DNA of 52,971 nt from an uncultured Gordonibacter sp. (GCA_904420575.1 CAJFVW010000006.1:1-52971), one strand, 5' to 3'; counted from the stretch's first letter, positions 24,611 to 34,141 are shown. Made by a program: numbers and translations. Notes: generated from the letters alone by a model not told the origin.

Positions 24611-26467
24611 ATGGAAAAACAGAACAACGGCCGCGCTCCTCGCGCGGGCGAGGCGGCGCGGTCGGACCGTGCGGACAAGCGGACGCAGTCCTACAAGCAC
24701 GTGAAGCTGGAGCGCGAGCGCCCGAAACTCACCAAGGAAGGCAAGGCGCCGCGCCGCGAAGGCGGCGGCCAGCAGAACGCCCGGCGCGACTTCGCCTCGC
24801 CGAAGAAGGACCCTTCCGCCACGCTGAAGATCATCCCTCTGGGCGGCCTCGACGCCATCGGCAAGAACATGACCGTCTTCGAATGCAAGGGCGACATGAT
24901 CCTGGACGACGCTGGGCTCATGTTCCCCGACGACAACCATCCGGGCGTCGACCTCATCCTGCCCGACTACACCTACGTGCTGGAAAACGCCGACAAGCTG
25001 CGCGGCATCGTCATCACGCATGGGCATGAGGACCACACGGGCACGCTGCCGTACCTGCTGAAGGACCTCGACCGCCAGGTGCCCATCTACGCGACCAAGC
25101 TCACGCTCGGCCTCATCGAGGGCAAGCTGGCCGAGCACCGCATCAAGAACGCCAAGCTGGTGGAGATCAAGCCGGGCGACCAGGTGAAGCTCGGGTGCTT
25201 CACGGCCGAGTTCTTCGCCGTGAACCATTCCATCCCGGGCGCGGTGGGCGTGTTCTTCCAGAGTCCGGCCGGAAACGTGCTGCACACGGGCGACTTCAAG
25301 CTGGACCAGACGCCCATCGACGGCGTGACCACCGACTTCGGCGCACTCGCCAAGTTCAGCGAGATCGGCGTCGACCTGCTCATGAGCGACTCGACCAACG
25401 CGCAGAACGCCAACTTCACGCCGAGCGAGGCCACGGTGGGCGTGGAGCTTTCCAAGATCATCGCGCAGGCCAAGGGCCGCGTCATCATCGCGTCGTTCGC
25501 AAGCCACATCCACCGCATGCAGCAGATCTGCGACGCGGCCATCGCCAACGGCCGCAAGGTGGTGGTCACGGGCCGCTCCATGATCCAGAACACCGACATC
25601 GCGCGGCGCTTGGGCTACCTGGACATCGACGACTCCGACCTCATCGACGCCTACGACCTCAAGGGCATCCCGCCCGAGCAGGTGGTCATCATGTGCACAG
25701 GGTCGCAGGGCGAGCCCCTTTCGGCGCTGGCGCGCATCTCGAACGGCGAGCACCGCACCATCGAGATCGACGAGGGCGACACGGTGATCGTGTCGGCCAC
25801 GCCGGTGCCTGGCAACGAGAAGGCGGTCACGCGCGTGATCAACTCGCTCGCCAAGATCGGCGCCGACGTGTACGACAAGAACCGCGCGCGCGTGCACGTG
25901 TCGGGCCATGCCGGGGCAGAAGAGCTCAAGATCGTGCTTTCCATCGTGCGGCCCAAGGCGTTCATGCCCGTGCACGGCGAGGCGACGCACCTGAGGGCGC
26001 ATGCGAAGCTGGCCGAGGCCACCGGCGTGCCGCACGAGAACGTGTTCGTCTGCGAGAACGGCGAGTCGCTGGAGCTTTCCGCACGCGGCGTGCGGCGGGG
26101 CGAGACGGTGCAGAGCGGCATCGTGTTCGTGGACGGCCTCTCGGTAGGCGACACGTCCCAGGACGTGCTCGACGAACGCAACGCGCTGGGCGCGCAAGGC
26201 TTCGCGAGCGTCGCCGTGGCAGTGTCCGGCAAGACCAAGGACGTCGCCGGCGAGGTGCAGATCGAGATGCACGGCATCACGGGAGGCGACGACCCCTACC
26301 TGGCACGCGAGGCCGTGCAGACCGTGAAGGGGGCCGTCAAACGCGCGCTTGGCAAGGGCGGCGGCGCCAAGGAGGTCAAGAAGGCCGCGCGCGACGCGTT
26401 CCTGTCGCTTCTGTGGGAGCGCACGAAGCAGCGTCCCATGGTCATCGTGAACTTGCTGGAAGTTTAG
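24611..26467 (+). CDS. rnj: Ribonuclease J
   Basis: The 618-residue metallo-beta-lactamase/beta-CASP enzyme has a basic N-terminal extension of about 75 residues, as in other actinobacterial RNase J. The zinc motif HGHEDHTG starts at about residue 137. Further motifs are HTGDFK, SDSTNA, the beta-CASP segment and a C-terminal RNase J domain. It combines 5'-exo- and endonuclease activity in mRNA decay and rRNA maturation. ATG 24611 has AAAGGAAAAG upstream; ATG 24587 is an alternative. The dapA-rnj-ftsK order is conserved in actinobacteria. Confidence 0.95.
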   Translation: MEKQNNGRAPRAGEAARSDRADKRTQSYKHVKLERERPKLTKEGKAPRREGGGQQNARRDFASPKKDPSATLKIIPLGGLDAIGKNMTVFECKGDMILDDAGLMFPDDNHPGVDLILPDYTYVLENADKLRGIVITHGHEDHTGTLPYLLKDLDRQVPIYATKLTLGLIEGKLAEHRIKNAKLVEIKPGDQVKLGCFTAEFFAVNHSIPGAVGVFFQSPAGNVLHTGDFKLDQTPIDGVTTDFGALAKFSEIGVDLLMSDSTNAQNANFTPSEATVGVELSKIIAQAKGRVIIASFASHIHRMQQICDAAIANGRKVVVTGRSMIQNTDIARRLGYLDIDDSDLIDAYDLKGIPPEQVVIMCTGSQGEPLSALARISNGEHRTIEIDEGDTVIVSATPVPGNEKAVTRVINSLAKIGADVYDKNRARVHVSGHAGAEELKIVLSIVRPKAFMPVHGEATHLRAHAKLAEATGVPHENVFVCENGESLELSARGVRRGETVQSGIVFVDGLSVGDTSQDVLDERNALGAQGFASVAVAVSGKTKDVAGEVQIEMHGITGGDDPYLAREAVQTVKGAVKRALGKGGGAKEVKKAARDAFLSLLWERTKQRPMVIVNLLEV

Positions 26468-26469
26468 GC

Positions 26470-26509
26470 TATAATGGAACGGCGGCGGACGCGCTGCAAG
26501 CGCGTCCGC
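26470..26509 (+). promoter_or_regulatory. ftsK -10 box followed at once by a strong hairpin
   Basis: TATAAT at 26470-26475 lies three bases after the rnj stop. A perfect 11-base stem (GCGGACGCGCT, loop GCA) occupies 26485-26509, so it would sit at the 5' end of a transcript from this promoter and at the 3' end of the rnj mRNA. Confidence 0.5.
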
Positions 26510-26585
26510 GCCTGACGAGGCGCTGCCGCCGCCGCGAAACACGAACCTGAAACGCACCAGAAACGCAGCATGAAGGAGTGGGGGC

Positions 26586-29147
26586 GTGGCCCGTCAATCA
26601 GCTTCTGCAAACGCATCGAAGTCTAAGAAGCCTTCCTCGGCGAAGGGGCGCGCATCGGCTCCCGCCGGTCGGAAGGCGCCGCTGCGCGGCAAGGCCGCCG
26701 CGGCCGAGGAGGCGCGCCTCCTCGACGAGCGCACGCGCCATGACATCGTGGGCGTGGTGTTTGCCGTGCTGGCCGCCGTCCTTCTGGTGGCCGCCGTGCT
26801 GCCCACCGACGCCATCGTCACGTCGTTTCTGTCGACCGCCCTGCACCTGACCTTGGGCCTGGGCGCCTACCTGCTGCCGTTTCTGCTCTTGGCCATCGGG
26901 GTGAGCTTCCTTGTGCGCTTCGACCGCGAGCGGGTTCCCGCCCGCGTGGCGGTGGGGCTGGCCTTGGTCTTCTTTGCCGTGCTGGTCCTGCTGGCGCTCT
27001 TCACGCCCACGCCCGACCCGCACGACCTTTCGGCGCTCTTCGACCACGAGCAGCTGGCCGCACGTGGCGGCTACGTGGGCGCGGGCGTGGCCTGGGTGGG
27101 GCTCACTCTGTTCGGCCAGGTGGTTTCGAGCGTCATCATGGCCGGTGTCATCCTGGCGGGGCTCGCCGTCGTCGGGTTCTCGCTCTCCAAGCTCATCGAG
27201 CGCGTGCGCGAGAAGCGCGCGGAACGCGAAGGGGGGGACGTGCTTGACGCGCCGCCCTTCGCCCGCGTGCGCCGAGGCCAGGACCTGGCCACCGAAGGCG
27301 GGGACGCTGCCCTGGTGAAGCCTGCCCACCCGCTTGCCGACGCGGCCGCCACGAAGGCGCTGCCACGCACGGGGGAGCGCAGACGCCCTCGGCGCGCCTC
27401 CGCGCCTCTGGGGGCCTCCGGAGTGGCCGCAGCAGCCGGGACGGCGGCGCCCACGGCCGCCTTCGAGCCCCTGCCGCCTTTGGAAGGGGAGCCGGCGCCG
27501 CTGACGCGCAAACTCGGCCGCAAGCATGCCGGCGAGGGTGCGGAGAAGGAGAAGCCTGCCGCGCGTCCGCGTGGCAAGAAGGCCGACGCCGTGGACGCCC
27601 CGGGCGAGGAGCGGGGAGACTACGTGGTGCCGCCCCTGTCCATGCTGGCCGCGAACGTGGCCTCGCCCAAGGACAAGGCCACGGATTCCGAACTGCAGGA
27701 GACCGCCGCCTGCCTGCAGGAGACGCTGGAAAGCTTCAGCATCTTCGCCCAGGTGGTGGGCTGGGTCGCTGGCCCCACGGTGACGCTCTTCAAGGTCGAC
27801 CTGCCCGCCGGCGTGCGCGTGAACCGCATCACGGCGCTCGAGCAGGACATCGCGCTCGCGCTCGCTGCGCCGGGCGTGCGCATCTTCGCCCCCATCCCCG
27901 GCACGAACTACGTCGGGATAGAGGTGCCGAACCGCACGCGCCAGAGCGTGCTTCTGGGCGACGTGCTCAAAGACGCTCCCGAAGGCCCGCTGCAGATCGC
28001 CATCGGCAAGGACGTGGAGGGACGCTGCATCATATCCGATCTGGCCAAGATGCCTCACCTGCTCATCGGCGGCACCACCGGGTCGGGCAAGTCGGTGTCC
28101 ATCAACGCCATGATCATGTCCATCCTCATGCGGGCCACGCCCGACGAGGTGCGCTTCATCATGATCGACCCCAAGCGGGTGGAGTTCACGCCCTACAACG
28201 GCATCCCGCACCTGTACGTTCCCGTGGTCACCGAGGCCAAGGAGGCTGCGAGCGCGCTTTCATGGGGCGTGGCCGAGATGGAGCGGCGCCTGAAGGTGTT
28301 CTCCAAGGTGGGGGCCCGCAACATCGCGCAGTACAACGCAAAGGTGCAGGCCGAAAAGGCGGCGGCGCGCGCCGCCGAGGAGGCGGGCGAGGAGCCCCCT
28401 GCAGGGGAGCTCGGCGACGAGCTGCCCTACCTCGTCATCATCATCGACGAGCTGGCCGACCTCATGATGAACGTGGGCAAGGAGGTGGAGTTCTCCATCA
28501 GCCGCATCGCGCAGCTCGCGCGCGCGGCCGGCATCCACCTCATCGTGGCCACGCAGCGCCCCTCCACGAACGTGGTCACGGGCCTCATCAAGGCGAACAT
28601 CACGAACCGCATCGCGTTCAACGTTGCCTCCGGCATCGACAGCCGCGTGGTGCTGGACACGCCGGGCGCCGAGCGGCTCATCGGTTTGGGCGATTTGCTG
28701 TTCAGCAAGCCCGAGTACGCCAAGCCCCAGCGCATTCAGGGCTGCTACGTGTCCGAGGACGAGATCAACGCCGTGGTGTCAAGGTGGAAGGAACAGGGCG
28801 AGCCGGAGTACCATTCGGAAATATTGCAGACGAACCTCATCACGCTGGGCGCGTCCTCTCCCGACGGCTCGGGCGGCGGGTCCACGTCCGACGACCCGCT
28901 CGTGTGGGAGGCCGCCGACATCGTGGTCTCCAGCGGATTGGGCTCGACGTCGAACATCCAGCGCCGGCTCAAGGTGGGCTATTCGCGGGCAGGGCGTATA
29001 ATGGACCTGTTGGAGGAAAAGGGCGTCGTGGGTCCCCCGAACGGCAGCAAGCCGCGCGAGGTCCTGGTCGACGCCATGGAGTTGGAGACGCTGAAGGCGT
29101 TCGAAGTGCACGATGCGGCGGAAGGCGCGTCCTTATCTGAGGAGTGA
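26586..29147 (+). CDS. ftsK: DNA translocase FtsK/SpoIIIE
   Basis: An 853-residue septal DNA pump. A basic N-terminal tail is followed by four or so membrane helices (about 50-205), a variable linker (about 205-360), and the motor domain with Walker A GGTTGSGKSVS (about 495-505) and Walker B YLVIIIDELADLM. The C-terminal gamma winged helix (DPLVWEAADIVVSSGLGSTSNIQRRL) would read KOPS-like DNA signals. The start is GTG with AAGGAG upstream. It clears chromosome ends at the division septum. The RodZ-like gene starts four bases later. Confidence 0.95.
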   Translation: MARQSASANASKSKKPSSAKGRASAPAGRKAPLRGKAAAAEEARLLDERTRHDIVGVVFAVLAAVLLVAAVLPTDAIVTSFLSTALHLTLGLGAYLLPFLLLAIGVSFLVRFDRERVPARVAVGLALVFFAVLVLLALFTPTPDPHDLSALFDHEQLAARGGYVGAGVAWVGLTLFGQVVSSVIMAGVILAGLAVVGFSLSKLIERVREKRAEREGGDVLDAPPFARVRRGQDLATEGGDAALVKPAHPLADAAATKALPRTGERRRPRRASAPLGASGVAAAAGTAAPTAAFEPLPPLEGEPAPLTRKLGRKHAGEGAEKEKPAARPRGKKADAVDAPGEERGDYVVPPLSMLAANVASPKDKATDSELQETAACLQETLESFSIFAQVVGWVAGPTVTLFKVDLPAGVRVNRITALEQDIALALAAPGVRIFAPIPGTNYVGIEVPNRTRQSVLLGDVLKDAPEGPLQIAIGKDVEGRCIISDLAKMPHLLIGGTTGSGKSVSINAMIMSILMRATPDEVRFIMIDPKRVEFTPYNGIPHLYVPVVTEAKEAASALSWGVAEMERRLKVFSKVGARNIAQYNAKVQAEKAAARAAEEAGEEPPAGELGDELPYLVIIIDELADLMMNVGKEVEFSISRIAQLARAAGIHLIVATQRPSTNVVTGLIKANITNRIAFNVASGIDSRVVLDTPGAERLIGLGDLLFSKPEYAKPQRIQGCYVSEDEINAVVSRWKEQGEPEYHSEILQTNLITLGASSPDGSGGGSTSDDPLVWEAADIVVSSGLGSTSNIQRRLKVGYSRAGRIMDLLEEKGVVGPPNGSKPREVLVDAMELETLKAFEVHDAAEGASLSEE

Positions 29148-29151
29148 CGAC

Positions 29152-30222
29152 GTGGCGACACAGATGAGTTTCGGAGCGATACTGCGCGAGGCGCGCGAGC
29201 GGCGCGGCCTCGACCTCACGACGGCGGCCCGGCGCTTGCGCATCCGCCCCGACATCCTGCGCGCCATCGAGGAGAACGACTTCTCGCGCATGCCGCCGCG
29301 CGGGTACACGCGCAACATGGTGAACGCCTACGCGCGGCTCGTGGGACTCAATCCCACGGAGCTGACCCGCATGTACTTGGACGAGGCCTATGCCTATCAG
29401 GTGGGCCGCGCCCGCAACGAGGCCCAGCCGACCGGCTTCGACATGGGCGGCTCGTCGCGCCGGGGCGCGCGCCCGCAGCGCGAAGGTGCCGGCGACCCAC
29501 CGCCGCGCCAGAACGCGCTCGGCCGCACCCTCTACGACGACCGCACCGATTCGGGCGGCCGCACCTATGCGCAGGACCGCACGCATCCCTCCCGCCATGC
29601 CGCCGTGCCGAGCACCCAGTACACGAACTTCTACGCCGGCCCGAAGGCGCCCGCGCAGGCGCGCTCCAAGCTGCCCTTCGTCATCGCCGCAGCGGTGATA
29701 CTGGTGGTGCTCGTCGTGGTGCTGGTGCTGGTGTTCGGCAACAAGGGCGCGTCCGAGCAGGACGTTCCCAGCGTGCCCATCACCGGCCTGACCGACACGT
29801 CGAACCCCGACGACGGGGCCGGCGACGGCGCCGCGCAGACGCCCCCGACGCCCATCGCCCCCGACAAGGTGGTGTTCTCGTTCTCGGTGGCCTCGGGCAC
29901 TGAAGCCTACATCGAGGTCTACGAAGGCGACGGCGGGCCGAGCATCGCCGAGGACGTGGCGGGGCCGACCGAGAAGAGCTACGACGTCACCACCACGCTC
30001 AAGTTCGTCACGACCAACCCGGAGAACGTGACGCTCATGCTGGCGGGAGAAGCCGTGCCGACCGACCAGATGACCGAGAGCGGCGGCGTGTACACCTACA
30101 CGGTCGATTTTGCTGCCTATCTGGAGAAATGGAAGGCGGAGAACCTTCCTGCCGACACGGGCGGCGCAGATACCGGCGATGCCGCAGGCGGCTCTGCGGG
30201 GGACGGCGGTGCGGCCGCCTAG
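29152..30222 (+). CDS. RodZ-like HTH membrane protein
   Basis: The 356-residue product begins with a RodZ-type helix-turn-helix (about 6-70; REARERRGLDLTTAARRLRI, ENDFSRMPPRGYTRNMVNAYARLVG). A disordered linker, one membrane helix (about 174-196) and a C-terminal beta domain resembling DUF4115 follow. RodZ links MreB to the cell wall in rods; whether MreB exists here is not visible. GTG 29152 is chosen for the TGAGGAG site seven bases upstream; ATG 29164 is an alternative. It is probably co-transcribed with ftsK and ends in a strong terminator. Confidence 0.85.
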   Translation: MATQMSFGAILREARERRGLDLTTAARRLRIRPDILRAIEENDFSRMPPRGYTRNMVNAYARLVGLNPTELTRMYLDEAYAYQVGRARNEAQPTGFDMGGSSRRGARPQREGAGDPPPRQNALGRTLYDDRTDSGGRTYAQDRTHPSRHAAVPSTQYTNFYAGPKAPAQARSKLPFVIAAAVILVVLVVVLVLVFGNKGASEQDVPSVPITGLTDTSNPDDGAGDGAAQTPPTPIAPDKVVFSFSVASGTEAYIEVYEGDGGPSIAEDVAGPTEKSYDVTTTLKFVTTNPENVTLMLAGEAVPTDQMTESGGVYTYTVDFAAYLEKWKAENLPADTGGADTGDAAGGSAGDGGAAA

Positions 30223-30245
30223 CCGAAAGCCCGTGCGAGCCTGGG

Positions 30246-30304
30246 CCGCGCCTTCGTGATTCCGGCGTTTGAGACGGTGCCGGAAACGCGAAGGCGCGGT
30301 TTTT
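30246..30304 (+). terminator. Strong intrinsic terminator after the RodZ-like gene
   Basis: The outer stem CCGCGCCTTCG pairs with CGAAGGCGCGG, the inner stem TTCCGGC (30260-30266) pairs with GCCGGAA (30279-30285), and five T follow at 30300-30304. Confidence 0.88.
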
Positions 30305-30602
30305 CGTGAGGGCGCATGCACGTGCCAGCCGGTCATGGGTCCGCGGCGCCGGCGGCCGTGGGCGAGGCATGCGCAAGCGAGGCCCACAGCCGCAGCGTTC
30401 GCCGGCGCGTCGGGCGACCGGCGCGCCGCCTGTTTCCGCCGCAGCCGCGGCTGCGTTCGATCCCAGGACGTCGTGCCCGCTCGCCCCGAATCCTCCGGCT
30501 TCCCGCTGTCGGTGCGGCGTCAAATAGGGTATGCTAAACAGTTATGGACAGCAGCGCGCGGCGTGCCGGACGCACGTCGTCACGTTCGAGAAAGGATGTT
30601 TC
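30305..30602. other. Upstream region of yajQ
   Basis: About 300 bases after the terminator. Only a TATGCT hexamer at 30530-30535, some 70 bases before the yajQ start, looks like a -10 box. Nothing else is recognisable. Confidence 0.35.
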
Positions 30603-31100
30603 ATGGCGAAGGAATCGAGCTTCGACGTGGTGTCCACCGTCGACATGCAGGAAGTGGACAACGCGTTCCAGCAGGCGAAGAAGGAACTCGCGCAGCGCTA
30701 CGACCTCAAGGACTCCGGCGCCGAGATCGCGCTCGACAAGGCGAAGCAGGCCCTCACCGTGTCGGCGCCCTCCGATTTCGTGGCCAGACAGGTCATCGAC
30801 GTCATCGGCAGCAAGCTGGTGAAGCGCGGCATCGATCTGGCCGCCGTGAAGTGGGGCGATCCGCAGCCGGCCGCCGGACAGAGCGTGCGGCAGAGCGCGA
30901 GCATCGTCGACGGCATCGACAAGGACACGGCCGGCCGCATCAACAAGGACATCAAGGCGACGAAGCTCAAGGTCAAGGTGCAGATCGAGGGCGACAAGCT
31001 GCGCGTGAGCTCGGCGTCGCGCGACACGCTGCAGGAGGTCATCGCCTTCCTGAAGGGCCAGGACTACGGCCAGCCGCTGCAGTACGTGAACTACCGGTGA
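30603..31100 (+). CDS. YajQ family nucleotide-binding protein
   Basis: A 165-residue UPF0234/YajQ protein with the typical start SSFDVVSTVDMQEVDNAFQQAKKEL and the motif TAGRINKDIKATKLKVKVQIEGDKLRV, written here as two adjoining parts. Homologues bind nucleotides or tRNA; some Xanthomonas and Pseudomonas members bind cyclic di-GMP, which cannot be assumed here. ATG 30603 is preceded by GAAAGGAT. rimO follows 23 bases later. Confidence 0.9.
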   Translation: MAKESSFDVVSTVDMQEVDNAFQQAKKELAQRYDLKDSGAEIALDKAKQALTVSAPSDFVARQVIDVIGSKLVKRGIDLAAVKWGDPQPAAGQSVRQSASIVDGIDKDTAGRINKDIKATKLKVKVQIEGDKLRVSSASRDTLQEVIAFLKGQDYGQPLQYVNYR

Positions 31101-31123
31101 CGCAGCGGGAAGGCCACGGACCC

Positions 31124-32560
31124 ATGGAGAAAGCCTGCAACCGCGAGCCCGAGCGCGCCTTGGCGCCGCGCTCGGTCGCGTTTCTGACCCTCGGGTGCGC
31201 CAAGAACGAGGTGGACACCGCACACATGCGCGCCCGCGTCCTGGAGGCGGGCTATGCGGTGGTGGACGATCCTGCCTGCGCCGACGCGGTGGTCGTCAAC
31301 ACCTGCTCGTTCATCCAGGCGGCCACCGAGGAAAGCCTGGAGGCAATCTTCGACGTCGCAGGCCTCCCGAACGTGGAGAGCGGGCGGGCGGCCCTCGTGG
31401 TCGCCGGCTGCATGCCGGCCCGCTACGGCGCCGACCTGGAAGAGGAGCTTTCCGAGGCGGGCGCGTTCGTGCCGTGCGCCCGCGAGGACGACCTGGCAGC
31501 CGTGCTCGAGGGCCTGTTCGCGAAACTGCCCGCACGCGATGAGGCATCGGCGTCCTGCGCGGGCACCGATGCAGCTGGGGACGAGAGCGGCGAGGGGGCC
31601 TCCGCGCAGGCGGACGCCGGCACCGGAAGCGAGGGCCTGGCCGGCGCCGCAGGCGTGCAGCAGGCCGAGGCCGAGGCGGTCTCGGCCTACGTGAAGATAT
31701 CGGACGGGTGCGACCGCTTCTGCTCCTACTGCACCATCCCCTTCATCCGCGGGCGCTACCGCAGCTTTCCCTTGGAGGACGTGTGCGCCGAGGTGGACGC
31801 GCACGTGGCGCGCGGCGTGCGGGAGATCGTGCTGATCGCTCAGGACACGGGGCGCTGGGGCGCCGACTTCGAAGAGCCATCGAGTTTGGCCGCGCTGGTG
31901 ACGGCGCTGGCCGAGCGCCATCCGCGCACGTGGTTCCGCGTCATGTACGTGCAGCCAGAAGGGGTGGACGACGCGCTGCTGGACGCGGTGGCGTCCCACC
32001 CCAACGTCTGCCCCTACTTCGACCTGCCGCTGCAGCATGTGGACGCTTCGCTGCTCGCCGCCATGAACCGGAAGGGGTCGCGCGAGGACTTCCTGGCCCT
32101 GGCGGAGCGCATCCGCACGAGGGTGCCGCATGCCGTGCTGCGCACGACGCTCATCGCGGGCTTCCCTGGCGAGACGGAGGAGCAGTTCGAGGATCTATGC
32201 GACTTCGTGGAGGAGGCGCCCTTCGACTACGTGGGCGTGTTCGCCTACTCCCGCGAAGAGGGCACCCGCGCCTTCGGGCTTCCCGGCCAGCTGGACGCGG
32301 ACGAGAAGGCCGACCGCGCGCAGCGCCTGCGCGACGTGGCCGACGCCTCCTGCATGCCGCGCATCGCCGCGCGCGTTGGCCAGGAGATGGACGTGCTGGT
32401 GGAGGGGCGCGAAGAGGACGGTCAGCTGTTCGGACGCGCCATGTGCCAGGCACCCGAGGTGGACGGCGTGGTGTATCTGGATGCGGGCGAGGTGGGGCAG
32501 GTCGTGCGCGTGCGCATCGTGGACACGCTTCTGTACGAGATGGAAGGTGAGCTTGCATGA
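31124..32560 (+). CDS. rimO: Ribosomal protein S12 methylthiotransferase RimO
   Basis: This 478-residue enzyme methylthiolates Asp88 of ribosomal protein S12. N-terminal cluster cysteines are C25 (TLGCAKNEVD), C61 (NTCSFI) and C96 (AGCMP). The radical SAM triad is C196, C200 and C203 (DGCDRFCSYC). The LGCAKNxVD wording and IAQDTGRWGAD are RimO hallmarks. A roughly 50-residue Ala/Gly/Glu-rich insertion (about 138-186) between domains is longer than usual. A TRAM-like tail ends the protein. The stop overlaps pgsA by ATGA. Confidence 0.94.
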   Translation: MEKACNREPERALAPRSVAFLTLGCAKNEVDTAHMRARVLEAGYAVVDDPACADAVVVNTCSFIQAATEESLEAIFDVAGLPNVESGRAALVVAGCMPARYGADLEEELSEAGAFVPCAREDDLAAVLEGLFAKLPARDEASASCAGTDAAGDESGEGASAQADAGTGSEGLAGAAGVQQAEAEAVSAYVKISDGCDRFCSYCTIPFIRGRYRSFPLEDVCAEVDAHVARGVREIVLIAQDTGRWGADFEEPSSLAALVTALAERHPRTWFRVMYVQPEGVDDALLDAVASHPNVCPYFDLPLQHVDASLLAAMNRKGSREDFLALAERIRTRVPHAVLRTTLIAGFPGETEEQFEDLCDFVEEAPFDYVGVFAYSREEGTRAFGLPGQLDADEKADRAQRLRDVADASCMPRIAARVGQEMDVLVEGREEDGQLFGRAMCQAPEVDGVVYLDAGEVGQVVRVRIVDTLLYEMEGELA

Positions 32561-33735
32561 CCGAGTCGGCACCGAACGGCGCCGCGCGCGAGAAGCTGTG
32601 GACGCCGGCGAACGTCGTGACGCTTGTGCGCATCTGCTGCGTGCCGGTGTTCGTGGTGGCCATCATCAGCCCCTGGCCGGCGTGGTTCCCCCAGTGGAGC
32701 GACGCCGAGACGTGGAAGCCGTGGATCGCGGCGGGCATCTTCGTCCTTCTTGCGGCGACCGACGGCCTGGACGGCTATCTGGCGCGCAGCCGCAACGAGG
32801 TGACGAACTTCGGCAAGTTCATGGACCCTCTGGCCGACAAGATACTGGTGGCGGCGGCGCTGCTGGCGCTGGTGGAGCTTTCCATCCTGCCGTCCTGGGT
32901 GGCGCTCGTCATCCTCACGCGCGAGTTCATCGTGTCCGGCATCCGCATGGTTGCCGCCAGCCAAGGCGTGGTCATTGCGGCCAGCTGGTACGGCAAGGCG
33001 AAGACCGTGACGCAGATCGTGGCCATCGTGCTGTTCATCATCAAGGACAGCGTGGTCATCACCGACCCCGAAGGCGTGCTGCACAACCCGCTGTACCTGG
33101 TGTCGTGGGCCGTCATGATCGTGGCGCTGGTGCTGACCATCGTGTCGATGCTCGACTACTTCGTCAAGGCGCGCGAGCTCTTGGGCTTCACTTCGGCGTC
33201 GCGCAAGGCCGACCGGGCCGAGGTCGTGCTGGAAGACGCGGTGGACTTGGACGCGTGCCGCGTCTCGGCGGCGGACGTGGTGGCCGCGGCGCGAGAGGCC
33301 CGCAAGACGGTGGCCACGGCGGAAAGCCTGACGGGGGGCATGGTGGCCGCCGCGCTCACGGCGATCCCCGGCAGCTCCGCCGTCGTGCGGGGCGGCGTCG
33401 TGAGCTACGTGGACGACGTGAAGCATGCCGTGTTGGGCGTGGATGCGGGCACGCTGGCCCGCTGCGGCGCAGTGAGCGGGGAAGTGGCCTGTCAGATGGC
33501 TCAGGGCGCCAAGGACGACCTGCAGGCCGACGTCGCCGTGGCGGTGACGGGCATTGCCGGGCCAGGAGGCGCCGAGGAGGGCAAGCCGGTGGGCACCGTA
33601 TGGCTGGCCGTGGCCGACGCGCAGGGCGTGCGCGCAGAGCTGTGCCGGTTCCCCGGCGACCGCTCCGAAGTGCGCACCCGCACGGTGCTGCGCGCGCTGG
33701 CGGCGCTGAAGGCGTCGCTCGACGGGCGGCAGTGA
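32557..33735 (+). CDS. pgsA: PgsA phosphatidyltransferase fused to CinA C-terminal amidase domain
   Basis: A 392-residue fusion. Residues 1-215 or so form a CDP-alcohol phosphatidyltransferase: Asp69, Asp72-Gly73, Ala76-Arg77, Gly86, Asp90 and Asp94 satisfy the family motif, and several membrane helices follow. This part should make phosphatidylglycerophosphate. From about 240 the sequence is a CinA_C/PncC domain (VATAESLTGGMVAAALTAI, GGVVSYVDDVKHAVLGV, VTGIAGPGG), the nicotinamide-nucleotide amidase of pyridine salvage and CinA proteins. In Gram-positive bacteria pgsA, cinA and recA are neighbours, so the fusion joins two adjacent genes. No stop or frameshift lies between them. It overlaps rimO by four bases. 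Confidence 0.9.
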   Translation: MTESAPNGAAREKLWTPANVVTLVRICCVPVFVVAIISPWPAWFPQWSDAETWKPWIAAGIFVLLAATDGLDGYLARSRNEVTNFGKFMDPLADKILVAAALLALVELSILPSWVALVILTREFIVSGIRMVAASQGVVIAASWYGKAKTVTQIVAIVLFIIKDSVVITDPEGVLHNPLYLVSWAVMIVALVLTIVSMLDYFVKARELLGFTSASRKADRAEVVLEDAVDLDACRVSAADVVAAAREARKTVATAESLTGGMVAAALTAIPGSSAVVRGGVVSYVDDVKHAVLGVDAGTLARCGAVSGEVACQMAQGAKDDLQADVAVAVTGIAGPGGAEEGKPVGTVWLAVADAQGVRAELCRFPGDRSEVRTRTVLRALAALKASLDGRQ

Positions 33736-34113
33736 CGAGGCCGGCGGCGGCGCGATCGCCAGACGGGTTGCCGCCGGCCCTCGACGTGCCGACGGGCGGC
33801 GAGGCGGCTTTCTGCCTCGCTGCCCGTCGGGCCCCTGGAGTTTTGGGGAAGTCCGGCCCCCCCCCCGCGTGCGGTTCCGTCTGCCGGTTGCTGGAGCCGT
33901 GCTGGAAACCTGCTGGAGCCGTGCTGGAAACGTGTAGAAGGTGCGCTGGAGGCGAACCGGCGGGTTGCTGGAGCCGTGCTTGGCTCATGCTGGGCGCGCG
34001 TGGCGTCCGCAGCGGCGGCGGACAGGGGAGAAGGCGGCGCCTGCCGGGGAAGTTTGCCAGCGGGATGCTGGAGCGCGCCGCTATACTGGGAAGCGAAATT
34101 TTCCGGAAATTTC
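33736..34113. other. Intergenic region upstream of recA
   Basis: About 380 bases with no convincing gene. It holds a run of ten C (33857-33866) and the tandem repeat listed separately. The recA promoter follows at its right end. Confidence 0.5.
33890..33933. repeat. 22-bp tandem repeat, two copies
   Basis: Two adjacent 22-base units (33890-33911 and 33912-33933) begin GCTGGAGCCGTGCTGGAAAC and differ at one base. A truncated third copy of the first 14 bases occurs near 33967-33980. This is consistent with slippage or unequal exchange. Confidence 0.8.
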
Positions 34114-34141
34114 TTGACTGTCAAACATATGTTCGTATAAT
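34114..34141 (+). promoter_or_regulatory. recA promoter with LexA box
   Basis: TTGACT (34114-34119) and TATAAT (34136-34141) have a 16-base spacer. CAAACATATGTTCG at 34122-34135 fills the spacer and matches the Gram-positive/actinobacterial LexA operator CGAAC-N4-GTTCG with two mismatches in the left arm. LexA bound here would block RNA polymerase. Confidence 0.88.

Noticed and set aside
33890-33980. Repeats upstream of recA as a CRISPR array
   Set aside because: Units are directly adjacent with no spacers and there are no cas genes.
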